The notes: generated by a model from the sequence alone, not told the origin. Numbered from the stretch's first letter, positions 44,345 to 52,941 are shown. The stretch is 64,000 nt of DNA from CAJCIT01 sp963771305 (GCA_963771305.1 CAVYTS010000025.1:372001-436000), one strand, 5' to 3'. Translations and numbers: made by a program.

Positions 44345-44476
44345 TGGAAGGCCTCCCGTGAGACCACTCAGCCTGGTTAATCCGACGGCCAAACAAACCA
44401 ATGTTCGAGCCGCAAATCTTTACTTACTCTAACGGGTTCTTAAACGTGAAGTCAGGATACAGGAGGCCGGAACGAA

Positions 44477-45079
44477 TCACATACGCGTCCTCGGGTCGGC
44501 GAGTTCTTCACCTAATTCCTGCCTGAGTAACTGCAGAGCTGTGCGCACCCAGGTCTTGACCGTTCCGAGAGGCTCCGCCAGCCGCGCCGCCATTTCGCTC
44601 TGTGACAGACCTTCGAAGTACGCCAACTCGAGAACTTTGCGCTGATTTTCAGTGAGTTTGGTGAAGGCCTGGCGAATGGTCCGGATCCGGTCGTCACTCA
44701 TGTAGTTGGCTTCGAAATCGGTGAAGAACTTGGGACGTTCTAACTTTTCCAGATCGCAGCTGTTTTGAGCCATCCGGGAATCAGTGGAACGAAGATAGTC
44801 GATAGCCCGGTTGCGTGCGATGGTTAGCACCCAGGGCCCGAGACTCGTGCGCGCATCGTCGAATCCCTCAACCCGGTTCCAGACTTTGAGGAAGGTTTCC
44901 TGAAGCAGATCCTCGGCTACGCCGGCATTGCGGACGATTCGCACGATCACGGCGAAGGCCACTTTGCCGAACCGATCGTATAGTTCGCCCATCGCCTCAG
45001 CTTCACGACGCTTCAAGCGCTGAATTAGGTCGCTGTCATCCTGCAGAGACAACAGCGCCGAAAGGATGAGGAAATCCAT
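44477..45079 (-). CDS. ECF-type RNA polymerase sigma factor
   Basis: 200 residues. Region 2: EAMGELYDRFGKVAFAVIVR and GVAEDLLQETFLKVWNRVEG ... LGPWVLTIARNRAIDYLRS. Region 4: LTENQRKVLELAYFEGLSQS and LAEPLGTVKTWVRTALQLLR. The layout matches the ECF group with FDxxR-type anti-sigma partners, but no anti-sigma gene is adjacent. It likely turns on a stress or envelope regulon. Confidence 0.9.
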   Translation of the reverse strand: MDFLILSALLSLQDDSDLIQRLKRREAEAMGELYDRFGKVAFAVIVRIVRNAGVAEDLLQETFLKVWNRVEGFDDARTSLGPWVLTIARNRAIDYLRSTDSRMAQNSCDLEKLERPKFFTDFEANYMSDDRIRTIRQAFTKLTENQRKVLELAYFEGLSQSEMAARLAEPLGTVKTWVRTALQLLRQELGEELADPRTRM

Positions 45080-45148
45080 AGGGCCGGGCCAAGAAAATCA
45101 TAGCAGTGACCCACAGGGCCAATTCCGCCGAGAGTCTCGGCTACGCGA

Positions 45149-45844
45149 TCACTCGTCTTCGGCAACGATCGGTAAGCCCGGCGCCATCGGTGCCTTCGAA
45201 GACACGTTGTAACGCAGGCGGGCGTCGAACAACTTCTTCACTTCCTCCCGTGGGAGTGGTTTCGCGCCACCCAGCATCTCGCCAACCAGCGTGATGCGGG
45301 CAAAGTGCTCCACCATTTCCATCTTGAAGAACGCGTCCCACAAATCCTTGCCGTACGAGGTACAGCCATGGTTTTGAAGCAGCAGCGCGTCATAGTGCGG
45401 AATAAGCGGAATCATTCCTGCCGTGAGCGCCGGCGTTCCGGGAAGGCCATATGTTGCCAGTGGCACGGCGCCGAGTTGAATAACGACTTCCGGAAGCAGC
45501 GCTTTGTCCAGCGCCCTGCCCGCCGTCGCAAATCCGGTCGCAACGGGAGGATGTGCGTGCACCACGGCCCGCACATCGGGCCGCAAACTGTAAATCGTCG
45601 TGTGCATCGCGATCTCGCTGGTCCGTTGGCGCGTTCCCTCGATCTTGTCGCCTCCGTTGTCACAGATTATTAGATCGTCCGCCTCCACAAAACCCTTACT
45701 AATTGCGGTGGGCGTGCAAAGAATCCGCTTGTCGTCTAGCCGGATACTGATATTGCCATCATTCATGGCGACCCAGCCCTTTTCATAGACGAGCCTGCAA
45801 ACGCGGATAATGTCCTCGCGATACTGTCGCTCGCTCATTTCCAT
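45149..45844 (-). CDS. Class II aldolase/epimerase (AraD/FucA-like)
   Basis: 231 residues. The zinc site is visible: VRAVVHAHPPVATGFA supplies two His and LLLQNHGCTSYGKDLWDAF the third. WVAMNDGNISIRLDD and CTPTAISKGFVEADDL are the phosphate-binding loop and active-site lid. It probably cleaves or epimerises a sugar phosphate such as fuculose-1-phosphate or ribulose-5-phosphate; no sugar-pathway neighbour fixes the substrate. Confidence 0.88.
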   Translation of the reverse strand: MEMSERQYREDIIRVCRLVYEKGWVAMNDGNISIRLDDKRILCTPTAISKGFVEADDLIICDNGGDKIEGTRQRTSEIAMHTTIYSLRPDVRAVVHAHPPVATGFATAGRALDKALLPEVVIQLGAVPLATYGLPGTPALTAGMIPLIPHYDALLLQNHGCTSYGKDLWDAFFKMEMVEHFARITLVGEMLGGAKPLPREEVKKLFDARLRYNVSSKAPMAPGLPIVAEDE

Positions 45845-45897
45845 ATAAACCTACGATTTTAGCAGGGTGACTTCCCTGTGACCGCTACAATGAAGCC

Positions 45898-46728
45898 GTG
45901 GAAAAGAGACGGATGTGCCCGAACTGCCGGGCCTTCATTACAACCTCGGACCGGGTCTGCCCCTATTGTGACGCCCAACTGGGCCCCCGTGCCATCGATG
46001 TCCGCGTGGCCTCAATGGGCGGATTCCTCCCGAGAGCCTACAGTACCAGCATAATCATCCTCACCATCAACTTCGCTTTATACATCGCCACGGCTATCGT
46101 CAACGCCAAGTCCGGCGAGGGCGGATTGATGGGCGGGCCCAGCGGGAGTGTACTGGTCATGTTTGGGGCCAAGTACGGCCCCTACGTCTCTCAGGGTCAG
46201 TGGTGGCGCCTGATCACGGCCGGCTTCCTGCATGGCAACTTGCTCCACATCTTGATGAACTCCTGGGCCCTCTTTGACTTAATCGCCGAAGTGGAAGGTT
46301 TCTATGGAACCAGCCGGCTGATTGTGGCTTACATCTTTACAACGTTTACGGGATTCTTCGTGAGTATGCTGTGGCGACCGATGGGGCTGTCGGTTGGCGC
46401 TTCAGCCGCCTGCTTCGGGCTTATCGGCATCATGCTGGCACTGGGATTGAGGCGATCGGACCCGATGGCGCAAACCATTCGCGCCTACTACCGCCGGTGG
46501 GCGGTATATGGACTGATTTTCAGCATCCTGCCGGGTATTGACATCGGAGCACACCTCGGAGGGCTCGCGGGCGGCTTTGTGCTGGGTTTGGTTGCCGGAC
46601 TGCCCGGCCATCCCGATTCGCTACGGGAGCGGTTCTGGCAAGGGGCGGCGGTGGTCGCCGTTGGGGTCACGGTATACGCGTTCTTTCAAGACTTCCGCTT
46701 CTATCAGATTCTGGCTCATCAGCCCTAG
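45898..46728 (+). CDS. Rhomboid intramembrane serine protease with N-terminal zinc ribbon
   Basis: 276 residues, GTG start. The N-terminus carries a zinc-ribbon-like pair MCPNCRAF and VCPYCDAQL. Six to seven membrane segments follow, with rhomboid signatures WWRLITAGFLHGNLLHILMN, the catalytic Ser in VGASAACFGLIGIML (GASA) and the catalytic His in IGAHLGGLAGGFVLG. Cleaves transmembrane substrates within the membrane. Its TAG stop is part of the CTAGCTAG target of the following insertion element. Confidence 0.9.
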   Translation: MEKRRMCPNCRAFITTSDRVCPYCDAQLGPRAIDVRVASMGGFLPRAYSTSIIILTINFALYIATAIVNAKSGEGGLMGGPSGSVLVMFGAKYGPYVSQGQWWRLITAGFLHGNLLHILMNSWALFDLIAEVEGFYGTSRLIVAYIFTTFTGFFVSMLWRPMGLSVGASAACFGLIGIMLALGLRRSDPMAQTIRAYYRRWAVYGLIFSILPGIDIGAHLGGLAGGFVLGLVAGLPGHPDSLRERFWQGAAVVAVGVTVYAFFQDFRFYQILAHQP

Positions 46729-46931
46729 CTAGTTTCTGTCGCGAAACTCATAAGTTATTGATTCCCAACTGATTAGTGATCATAGGCAGGCTGAGAACCT
46801 ATGATTCGGTGCGGACGCCGTACGTTTCAGCCTCACCACGCGCGGTTGTGGCGGCTTGCGATAAAACAAATCGGGGAAAATGTCGCGCGAACAATTGACA
46901 AATTCCGCTGGGTGTTATTTCATCTATATAG

Positions 46932-47252
46932 ATGAATCAAGAAGCAACTCTTCGCAAGCGTGCCAAACTCGCCGCGGCCCTCCCTTTCACCGCCGAGATC
47001 GTCCGCGGCTCTCTGCTCCGCCGCGTCATTCGCCATCGCTCCGGCTGTGCCGTGTGCGCCGACGGAAAAGGCCATCCCGTATGGGTGTTGACGGTCAGTT
47101 ATCCGGGCGGGGGCACCAAGCAGTTCAGCCTCCGCCCCGAACAGAAGCCAGTCGTCGAGCAGTGGTTGCGCAATTACCACAAGCTCAAAGCCTCCTTGGA
47201 GCGCATCTGTGAGGTCAATCTTGAACTGCTGCGAGCGGAGAAGAAAAAATGA
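46932..47252 (+). CDS. DUF6788-like accessory protein of the insertion element
   Basis: 106 residues: LRRVIRHRSGCAVCADGKGH, VWVLTVSYPGGGTKQFSLRP and VVEQWLRNYHKLKASLERIC, with a Lys-rich C-terminus. Small proteins with this core occur directly before ISNCY-type transposases; they may bind the transposase or the ends. Its stop overlaps the transposase start (ATGA). The 46747-46931 stretch before it is the element's left end and promoter region. Confidence 0.75.
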   Translation: MNQEATLRKRAKLAAALPFTAEIVRGSLLRRVIRHRSGCAVCADGKGHPVWVLTVSYPGGGTKQFSLRPEQKPVVEQWLRNYHKLKASLERICEVNLELLRAEKKK

Positions 47253-47527
47253 GCCGCCTCCTCATCCCTCAACTCAGCTTCGCCGATCTCCAATTGCAGA
47301 ATCTGGGAATCCACCTTGACCCCAGCTTGCAACGGATCGCCGATTTTCTGAAGCAGCATGCCGATCTCGTCGAACTCGTGCGCAAGGATCTGGAGCGGGG
47401 CCTGAAAAAGCCCGACGCCGGACGCCGCGGCATCACCCCCGAGCAGACCCTTCGCTCGTTGATTCTCATGCGCGTCAAGAACCTGGACTACCGCGAGCTG
47501 CGCGATCGCGTCAACGATGGCTTGCCG

Positions 47528-48172
47528 AGTCGCCCCGGGGAATTTCACCCCGAGGCGCTCACAGATTCCGGACGTGAACCTCTCGATTCATCCGGCTCGT
47601 GCCACTCAGTGAAAGCTGCCGCCTTCTGCCGAAACCAGCGAGTTCCTCCGGTTGCCCGTTGACCCTGACGGTCTCGACACGAGTGACCTGCTCCCTTCGC
47701 TCCTCGGGCATTACCCCGGATCACCGCTACTACGAAGCAGTCCGCCCCTGATTAACGCTTCGGTACTTTCAGCCTCGGATTTCGTCTCCTTGGGCCTTTT
47801 CCCTTACCATCGTCAACCAGGTTCTCAAGTTCCGTACGAAAAGCCCGGGCTAGAGTCACGCCTTCTATACACCGGACATCACCCGGCCAGTAAGCAGGTA
47901 ACCGCCAGGCTGCTCCCGGAGTAAGGGTGCGACTCCGGTTTCGATGCCTTGTAAGGAGTTTTCGATGCGTCATCGAAGGTTCGTTTACACTCGTCTCTCT
48001 AACCCATACATGACGTGATCAAATGCCACGCCTTTTAACCATAACGTTCACCACCGCAGCCCTTAGACCGTAGCAGCTTATGGCAGTTTGAAGCCTCCCC
48101 CTACAGAGCGGCTCCGAGGGGCCCACCCTCATCTTTTCGTACAGCATGACGCTTTTCGCGTCTTCTTGACAC
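47528..48172 (-). mobile_element. Group II intron without an encoded protein, antisense to the transposase gene
   Basis: On the minus strand the segment starts GTGTC (group II introns start GUGYG-like), contains GGAACTTGAGAACC and other domain-I-type blocks, a domain V hairpin at 47598-47564 and a domain-VI-like stem (GCGCCTCGGGG with CCCCGGGGCG) before the end. It is only about 645 bp and encodes no reverse transcriptase/maturase, which most bacterial group II introns carry in domain IV. Ends are set by the transposase frame and could be off by 4 bp. Because it is antisense, it cannot splice from transposase mRNA. Confidence 0.78.
47564..47598 (-). ncRNA. Group II intron domain V
   Basis: GAGCCGGATGAATC, tetraloop GAGA, then GGTTCACGTCCGGAATC. 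It keeps the AGC triad region, the GNRA tetraloop and the two-base ACG bulge of domain V. The basal strand has one extra base compared with the usual 34-nt form, which might weaken catalysis. Confidence 0.8.
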
Positions 48173-48347
48173 AACACCCTGCGCTCCTTTACGCAGTTCG
48201 ACAGTCACTCCGTTCCCCAGCACGACGCTTTCAATCGCGCCTTCAACCGGCTCACCCCGGCCACGCTGGCAGCCATCAATCATCTCGTGGTGCAGGCCGC
48301 CGTGGAACTCGACCTGGAGGACGGCCAGCAACTCCGCGTCGATACTA

Positions 48348-48353
48348 CGGTCG
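48348..48353. other. Left attachment core CGGTCG of the serine-recombinase element
   Basis: Six bases shared with the right junction at 50941-50946, at the exact point where the transposase reading frame breaks and resumes. Recombination between the two copies would regenerate ACTACGGTCGTAGAAACC in the transposase gene. Confidence 0.75.
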
Positions 48354-48379
48354 ACGTTGCGACATTGTGCTATACCTCG

Positions 48380-50458
48380 CTATCTCTCTGAAAACATTGG
48401 TTGCTGACCCTCGATTCTCTGACTTTGCGGAACCCGCACTCGATTCTTGATCTGAGTGACCTCTTTGCGGACCGCTTCTGAATCCAAGGCTTCCGTCGGA
48501 ATTTGCCACGGCGCAGAAGGCACCACCTGACGCGCTGGCAGTATCTTCTCTTCGATCATGCGCCGTACCATGGATTGGCTCACATTGAGTCGCCGCGCTG
48601 CTACCTGAAGAGTTACTTCTCTGGGCTGATCGTTCTGAGCGAAAGCTGGCAGTTCGTAGTAACTACGTGCTGAGCGCACTCGCATCACGTTCCAGGAGTT
48701 GCCCAATCCTGTCCGCAGCCTGAGCCGGTTCAGCGTGGCTGCGATCTGCTGGTCACTAAATTTTCCAGCCATCTGCCGAAGGACCTCGATCGTCTCCGGA
48801 TCCGTGCACCGCCGGCTCCTACCCGTCCTACTCTTTTTCATGCGGAGTTCGGAATGACGGCCGCCCGCCCAGTGAATCACCAAAACAACCTCTCTGCTTT
48901 CCTCTTCCACATCGGCAATAATCTCGCGGATCAGTATCCGCACGATCCGTTGCTTCAGTCGCTGGTCAGTAGCCGGCGAGTTCCAAATCGCCGGAAGATC
49001 CTGCGCCAAACTCAAAAGAACTTCTTTATTCGGTGCTGGCGCAGATTGGCTCTCACCGTCGAACTCCTGCAGTTTACTTTCAAGTTCTTTCGTTTTCTGC
49101 AGCGCAGTATTCCATCTAGCCTCTAATTCTGCGGCCACCAACCGCTGTTCTGGGTCGACAGATTCATATCGCCGGCCTGCCAAACGTGCTTCGTAACGAG
49201 CCTGCTCTAGTTCCAGTTCGATGGCTTTGCGCAGATCTTGTCGTTTCTGCTGCATTTGCTCTGCGGCTTCCAATGCGGCCTGCAGCGCATTTCCGCTGAC
49301 CGCATGTAGCACCTCATGGGACACAGCTGCGTCCACTCGCAAGCCGCCAAAGGAGATGCATGTGCTTTCACCGTACTGAGTGCGTCCAGCATTGCACACG
49401 TAGCGGACGACTGTGCCCGGATAAAAGACATGAATCATCCGTCCACAACGTCGGCACCGTAGAAGCCCTGAAAGCAAGGCCCCGCCGCCACGGCCTGCCT
49501 TCGGCTCTGCACCGGAGTGGATATGGGCGTTGGCGGCAATCATCGATCGATTTCGTTCATACTCTTCCCAGGAAAGGTAACCGGGATGATGGTCTTTGAT
49601 CAACACCTTCCATCCGCTTTGCGGCTTGCGATGACCGACAGACTTGCGGGTACGACCTTCCACCAGCTTGGTCCGCGTTTCAGTTTTGCCGTATACGTAG
49701 GCACCGGCATAGATGGGATTAGTGAGCATCGAGTGAAGAGATGCGTATCCGGGCAATTTCCAAATCATCTTCCGTTCGCCAGGCTCACGCGGAAAGGCAG
49801 GCAACAAAAAGTTTTCTTCTCGAAACCATCGGAGAACCTGGCGAACACTGCCCAGTTCGGTCATTTTACGAAGAACCAGCTCAATGGCTTGCTGCACACG
49901 CTGGTCGGGATCTTTTTCCAGTTTCCCGCTGGGCGCCCAACAGAACCCGACAGGAATCTGTATTTGCAGTTCGCCACGGCGAGCTTTCTGAAGAATGGCT
50001 TCGGTCGAACGCTGCCGGAACAAGTTCACTTCGAATTCACTGATTGTACCTTTCATTCCCAAAAGTAAGCGATCATTGGTCAGAGTCGGATCGTAAATGC
50101 CGTCAAGGTCCACGACGACGGCACCCACCATACCGCATAAGTCAATCAGATGATGCCACTCACGACCGTTGCGTGCCAATCGCGACCCCTCAACACAAAA
50201 TATAGCCCCTACTTCGCCGCTACATAATTCCGCGGCCAAGCGTTCGAAGCCGGGACGGTCGACCCAGCCCGAACCGCTTCGCCCCAGATCATCATCAACG
50301 ACGACGATGCGTTGGAAACCCAGCGTGCGTGCTCGATCCGCGAGACTGAATTGGAGGCGTGTGCTTTCTTGGTTGTGAATCAATTGGCTAGGCTTGGACT
50401 GGCGGACATAAATGACAGCTTTCCGAGAAAGACGTTCAGGCGTGAGTTTCGGATTCAT
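48380..50458 (-). CDS. Large serine recombinase
   Basis: 692 residues. The resolvase domain has the nucleophilic Ser in AVIYVRQSKPSQL and the Arg-rich active-site block FCVEGSRLARNGREWHHLID. A Recombinase domain follows (GSVRQVLRWFREENF ... YASLHSMLTNPIYAGAYVYG), then a zinc ribbon (LLRCRRCGRMIHVF with YVCNAG), a coiled coil, and an unusual C-terminal Myb/excisionase-like HTH (VAARRLNVSQSMVRRMIEEK). It catalyses site-specific integration or excision between the CGGTCG cores. Confidence 0.93.
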   Translation of the reverse strand: MNPKLTPERLSRKAVIYVRQSKPSQLIHNQESTRLQFSLADRARTLGFQRIVVVDDDLGRSGSGWVDRPGFERLAAELCSGEVGAIFCVEGSRLARNGREWHHLIDLCGMVGAVVVDLDGIYDPTLTNDRLLLGMKGTISEFEVNLFRQRSTEAILQKARRGELQIQIPVGFCWAPSGKLEKDPDQRVQQAIELVLRKMTELGSVRQVLRWFREENFLLPAFPREPGERKMIWKLPGYASLHSMLTNPIYAGAYVYGKTETRTKLVEGRTRKSVGHRKPQSGWKVLIKDHHPGYLSWEEYERNRSMIAANAHIHSGAEPKAGRGGGALLSGLLRCRRCGRMIHVFYPGTVVRYVCNAGRTQYGESTCISFGGLRVDAAVSHEVLHAVSGNALQAALEAAEQMQQKRQDLRKAIELELEQARYEARLAGRRYESVDPEQRLVAAELEARWNTALQKTKELESKLQEFDGESQSAPAPNKEVLLSLAQDLPAIWNSPATDQRLKQRIVRILIREIIADVEEESREVVLVIHWAGGRHSELRMKKSRTGRSRRCTDPETIEVLRQMAGKFSDQQIAATLNRLRLRTGLGNSWNVMRVRSARSYYELPAFAQNDQPREVTLQVAARRLNVSQSMVRRMIEEKILPARQVVPSAPWQIPTEALDSEAVRKEVTQIKNRVRVPQSQRIEGQQPMFSER

Positions 50459-50627
50459 TCTCTCCTCCGTTTCCAGGCTGCTCGCTTTTGGCTTCCGCTG
50501 CGCTGATTAGTAGTTCCATCAGAGCGATGGTCAGTTCGTTCTGCTGCCCGTCGGGAGTTGTTGTAGCCGGCGGGTTGAAGAGTGGAAGATTCATTTGCGG
50601 GTAGAGTGACTTTGGCGATCGTTTCAT
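50436..50627 (-). CDS. Small protein of the serine-recombinase cassette
   Basis: 63 residues (SPKSLYPQMNLPLFNPPA ... QNELTIALMELLISAAEAKS). Short proteins with a LYPxxxLPLF start and QNELxxALxELL core sit just before this recombinase type. No known domain; possibly a recombinase-binding or directionality factor (inference). It overlaps the recombinase start by 23 bp and lies in another frame than the DUF5372-like gene. Confidence 0.7.
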   Translation of the reverse strand: MKRSPKSLYPQMNLPLFNPPATTTPDGQQNELTIALMELLISAAEAKSEQPGNGGENESETHA

Positions 50628-50871
50628 CTACGCTCTCCTTGGGCGATGAATTCAGACAAGCTCTATCGCAACCGACGTGAATGGGCAAGCTCGTGAGCAG
50701 ATCGTGAAGTTCACAAAGCGCTTCTGTAGAAACCAGCGAAGGGCCGAGCGAGAATTGCGAGCACTCCGGACTCAACATCCAACTCGGAAGGGAATATATT
50801 TTGCCGTCTGACTCGCAATAGATGCGTTCGCCATCGTGGTCTTTTCGTCGCGTTCGAACAGGTAGCGACAA
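50455..50871 (-). CDS. DUF5372-like protein of the serine-recombinase cassette
   Basis: 138 residues as drawn from a TTG. The family's N-terminal strand (VTIYYRWHPLFGLSLPVRTR) begins 13 codons upstream of that TTG, with no clear start codon before the element's end. IYSLPSWMLSPEC and TEALCELHDLLTSL follow. The start may be non-standard or lost at the junction. The last 170 bp overlap the small protein gene in another frame. Function unknown; it travels with the recombinase. Confidence 0.55.
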   Translation of the reverse strand: MSLPVRTRRKDHDGERIYCESDGKIYSLPSWMLSPECSQFSLGPSLVSTEALCELHDLLTSLPIHVGCDRACLNSSPKESVDETIAKVTLPANESSTLQPAGYNNSRRAAERTDHRSDGTTNQRSGSQKRAAWKRRRE

Positions 50872-50940
50872 ACCGAAAAGCGGATGCCATCGGTAATAGA
50901 TGGTTACACTCTCGAAGTCATACGCATTATGTAGCTGGAT

Positions 50941-50946
50941 CGGTCG
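50941..50946. other. Right attachment core CGGTCG of the serine-recombinase element
   Basis: Second copy of the six-base core. The transposase frame resumes immediately with GTAGAAACC (VET...), which directly follows the codons for the first catalytic Asp motif RVDTTV. Confidence 0.75.
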
Positions 50947-52157
50947 TAGAAACCAATATCCATCACCCGACCGATGCCACCTTATTGTGGGATACCGTGC
51001 GCACCATCACGCGTCTGGTCGACGATCTGGATGAGAGATTACCTCGGGGCGTAAAAGGTTTTACCAATCGCACGCGCAGCGCCCGCCGCCGCATGCAAGC
51101 GCTCCAGCGCATGACCGCCCGGCAGCGGGAGCAGCAGCAAACTCCCAAGTATCGCGAACTCATCCGGATCACCGAGCAAGTGGCGAGAAACGCCAAGCAA
51201 GTGATCACCGCCGCCAAGCGCATCCGCAGGGTCGATGTAGTCACCCGTGCGGCGATTGACGAAACCTGTAAGCAGATCACCTCTTTCTGTAAATTGGGAG
51301 AGCGTGTCATCGACCAGACGCGCCGCCGGGTGTTACAGGGAGAGACAGTTCCTGCCGAAGAGAAGCTCTATTCGATCTTCGAACCCCACACCGATCTGAT
51401 CAAGCGGGGCAAGACACTGAAGCCGGTGGAATTCGGCCACAAGGTTTTCCTAGCCGAAAGTGCTCATGGCTTGATTACCGACTATCGAGTGCTGGAGGGG
51501 AATCCTGTCGATAGCGATTATGTGCAAGCTTCCTTGGATCAACACCAGAAAACTTTCCAACACGCACCGGACCGCTATGCTGGCGACCGGGGCTTCTTCA
51601 GCGATGAGAATGTGCGGAAGTGTAAGGACGTCGGCGTGAGCCAGGTGTCCATACCCCAGAGGGGCGGGCAGAGGACTGCGGAGCAGGAAGAATTGGAGAG
51701 CAGCCGTGCCTTCAAAAAAGGTCAGCGATTCCGGGCGGGTATCGAGGGCCGCATCTCGGTGTTATTTCGCGGCCGGGGCATGAAACGCTGTCGGCTCAAA
51801 GGCCGTGAGCGGTTCGAGATTCTGGTGGGCGCCGCGGTGCTGGCCAATAATCTGATGCGGATCGCCGACCTCTTGGACAAACGCAAACCAAACCGCCGAA
51901 GAGCCGCAGCATAAGCCTTCCAGAGAAAACCTTCATCGCAGAACCGAACGCAGTGTTCGGCTAAATGCCTATTGAGGATTAATCGGCCTTTTATACTGTA
52001 ATCATTGGCAGGAAGCAGACAATAGCCGACAAAAATACGGTAACCATCCAACCTGGCACGCTCCCTACTAGCCCCACCAGGGCGTGGTGCCTCTCGGGAC
52101 TCGTCCGGCACCGCGAATTTCAGCCATTTCGCGACAGAAACTAGCTAGGCCTTACCG

Positions 52158-52517
52158 TCACTCTTTGGCAGTTGCCAGGAACTTCTTGGCGGCGTTGACA
52201 TCGCTACAAGATGGCAGCAACGCATCCAAGTGGGTGATCTCCAGTGAATGTCTGAGAGTCGGTGTCACCCCTATGAGGACCACACGGCAGTTTCGGCGGG
52301 TCGCCAGCGTATACACCAGCGTGAGCTCGCCCAGCCCCGCACTATCCACGATCGTTACTCCCCCCACGTCGAGAATCAACGCCTGGGTCGATGCGGATTC
52401 GAGTGTCTTTCGAGCCGCCTGGTTCAGCGCATGTAGGGAGGGCCCCAATGTCAACGGCCCGAACAACACGAGCACTGTGATGTTCTGTTCAACCCGTTTC
52501 TCAATACTCAACGGCAT
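52158..52517 (-). CDS. STAS-domain anti-sigma-factor antagonist
   Basis: 119 residues. The STAS signature ALILDVGGVTIVDSAGLGEL includes the phospho-acceptor Ser in DSAGLG, and LTLVYTLATRRNCRVVLIGV completes the fold. Such SpoIIAA/RsbV-like proteins release a sigma factor by binding its anti-sigma kinase. The kinase and sigma genes are not adjacent. Confidence 0.9.
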   Translation of the reverse strand: MPLSIEKRVEQNITVLVLFGPLTLGPSLHALNQAARKTLESASTQALILDVGGVTIVDSAGLGELTLVYTLATRRNCRVVLIGVTPTLRHSLEITHLDALLPSCSDVNAAKKFLATAKE

Positions 52518-52900
52518 AAGAGTGTATTACGAGGATACCCAACCGCAACACGGCAACTTGTACTTCGTAGAGCGAGTGTGATCTCGCTTGCAGACAACCG
52601 CCAATCGAAGGCACCTTGGTTAACGGCCATTATCCAGGTGCTTCGGTCACTCGCACCCGAGGCACCGCTGGCCTCCGTTGAGCTCATCGTGTTTTCAGCA
52701 ACTTACGAGAAAAAGCGACCGTGTCCGGCCGAAACTCAGAATGGAGCCCTGCTTGCTTTCTAGAACGGCAGGACTTGCGGATCGGCTGATTACCCCTTGG
52801 CCGGCCCCATACCCTGTGAGATTGGTTCGACCCACTGGAACGCTTTGGAACAGCAGTCCCCCTTTTGCTGACTTTGAAAAGCGAGTGGAAGTGAGCCAAC

Positions 52901-52941
52901 GGCGCTCCAGGTGCAGCCCACGCCCGGAGCGCCCCTTTTTT
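52901..52941 (+). terminator. Intrinsic terminator
   Basis: GGCGCTCC, a 17-base loop, GGAGCGCC, then CC and six T residues. Strong GC stem and T tract on the plus strand, about 330 bp before the BON gene and not following any plus-strand gene. Confidence 0.75.

Larger units (their letters stand above)
48348..50946 (-). mobile_element. Large-serine-recombinase element, 2.59 kb
   Basis: The transposase frame is cut between GATACTACGGTC and GTAGAAACC. CGGTCG occurs at both junctions (48348-48353 and 50941-50946), as expected for a serine-integrase crossover core. The element carries three minus-strand genes: a DUF5372-like protein, a small acidic protein and the recombinase. This three-gene cassette recurs with such recombinases. 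It has no other cargo. Confidence 0.85.
47249..51914 (+). pseudogene. DDE transposase gene in three pieces (interrupted twice)
   Basis: Piece 1 (47249-47527) encodes LQNLGIHLDPSLQRIADFLK ... TLRSLILMRVKNLDYRELRD. Piece 2 (about 48173-48352) gives TLRSFTQFDSHSVPQHDAFN ... LEDGQQLRVDTTV. Piece 3 (50944-51914) continues VETNIHHPTDATLLWDTVR to the natural end. Joined, they form one open frame of about 475 codons with DDE residues in RVDTTV, YAGDRGFFS and RAGIEGRIS. The exons carry no stops or frameshifts, so the interruptions look recent. Confidence 0.88.
46733..52140 (+). mobile_element. Composite insertion element with two nested elements, 5.4 kb
   Basis: Ends: TTTCTGTCGCGAAA at 46733-46746 and its exact reverse complement at 52127-52140, flanked on each side by CTAGCTAG (46725-46732 and 52141-52148). 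Inside are a DUF6788-like ORF and a DDE transposase gene cut by an antisense group II intron and by a serine-recombinase element. Without these the IS would be about 2.17 kb. The upstream CTAGCTAG contains the rhomboid stop codon; downstream lies the STAS gene end, so no host gene is broken. Confidence 0.85.

Noticed and set aside
47652..47924. Plus-strand open frame of 90 codons between transposase pieces
   Set aside because: It lies antisense across the group II intron; its Pro/Ser/Arg-rich translation follows the intron's structure, not a protein.
46733..52140. Defence island or toxin system as explanation of the multi-gene accessory block
   Set aside because: All genes in it are transposase, its accessory ORF, recombinase and cassette ORFs; no nuclease, helicase or sensor domain is visible.
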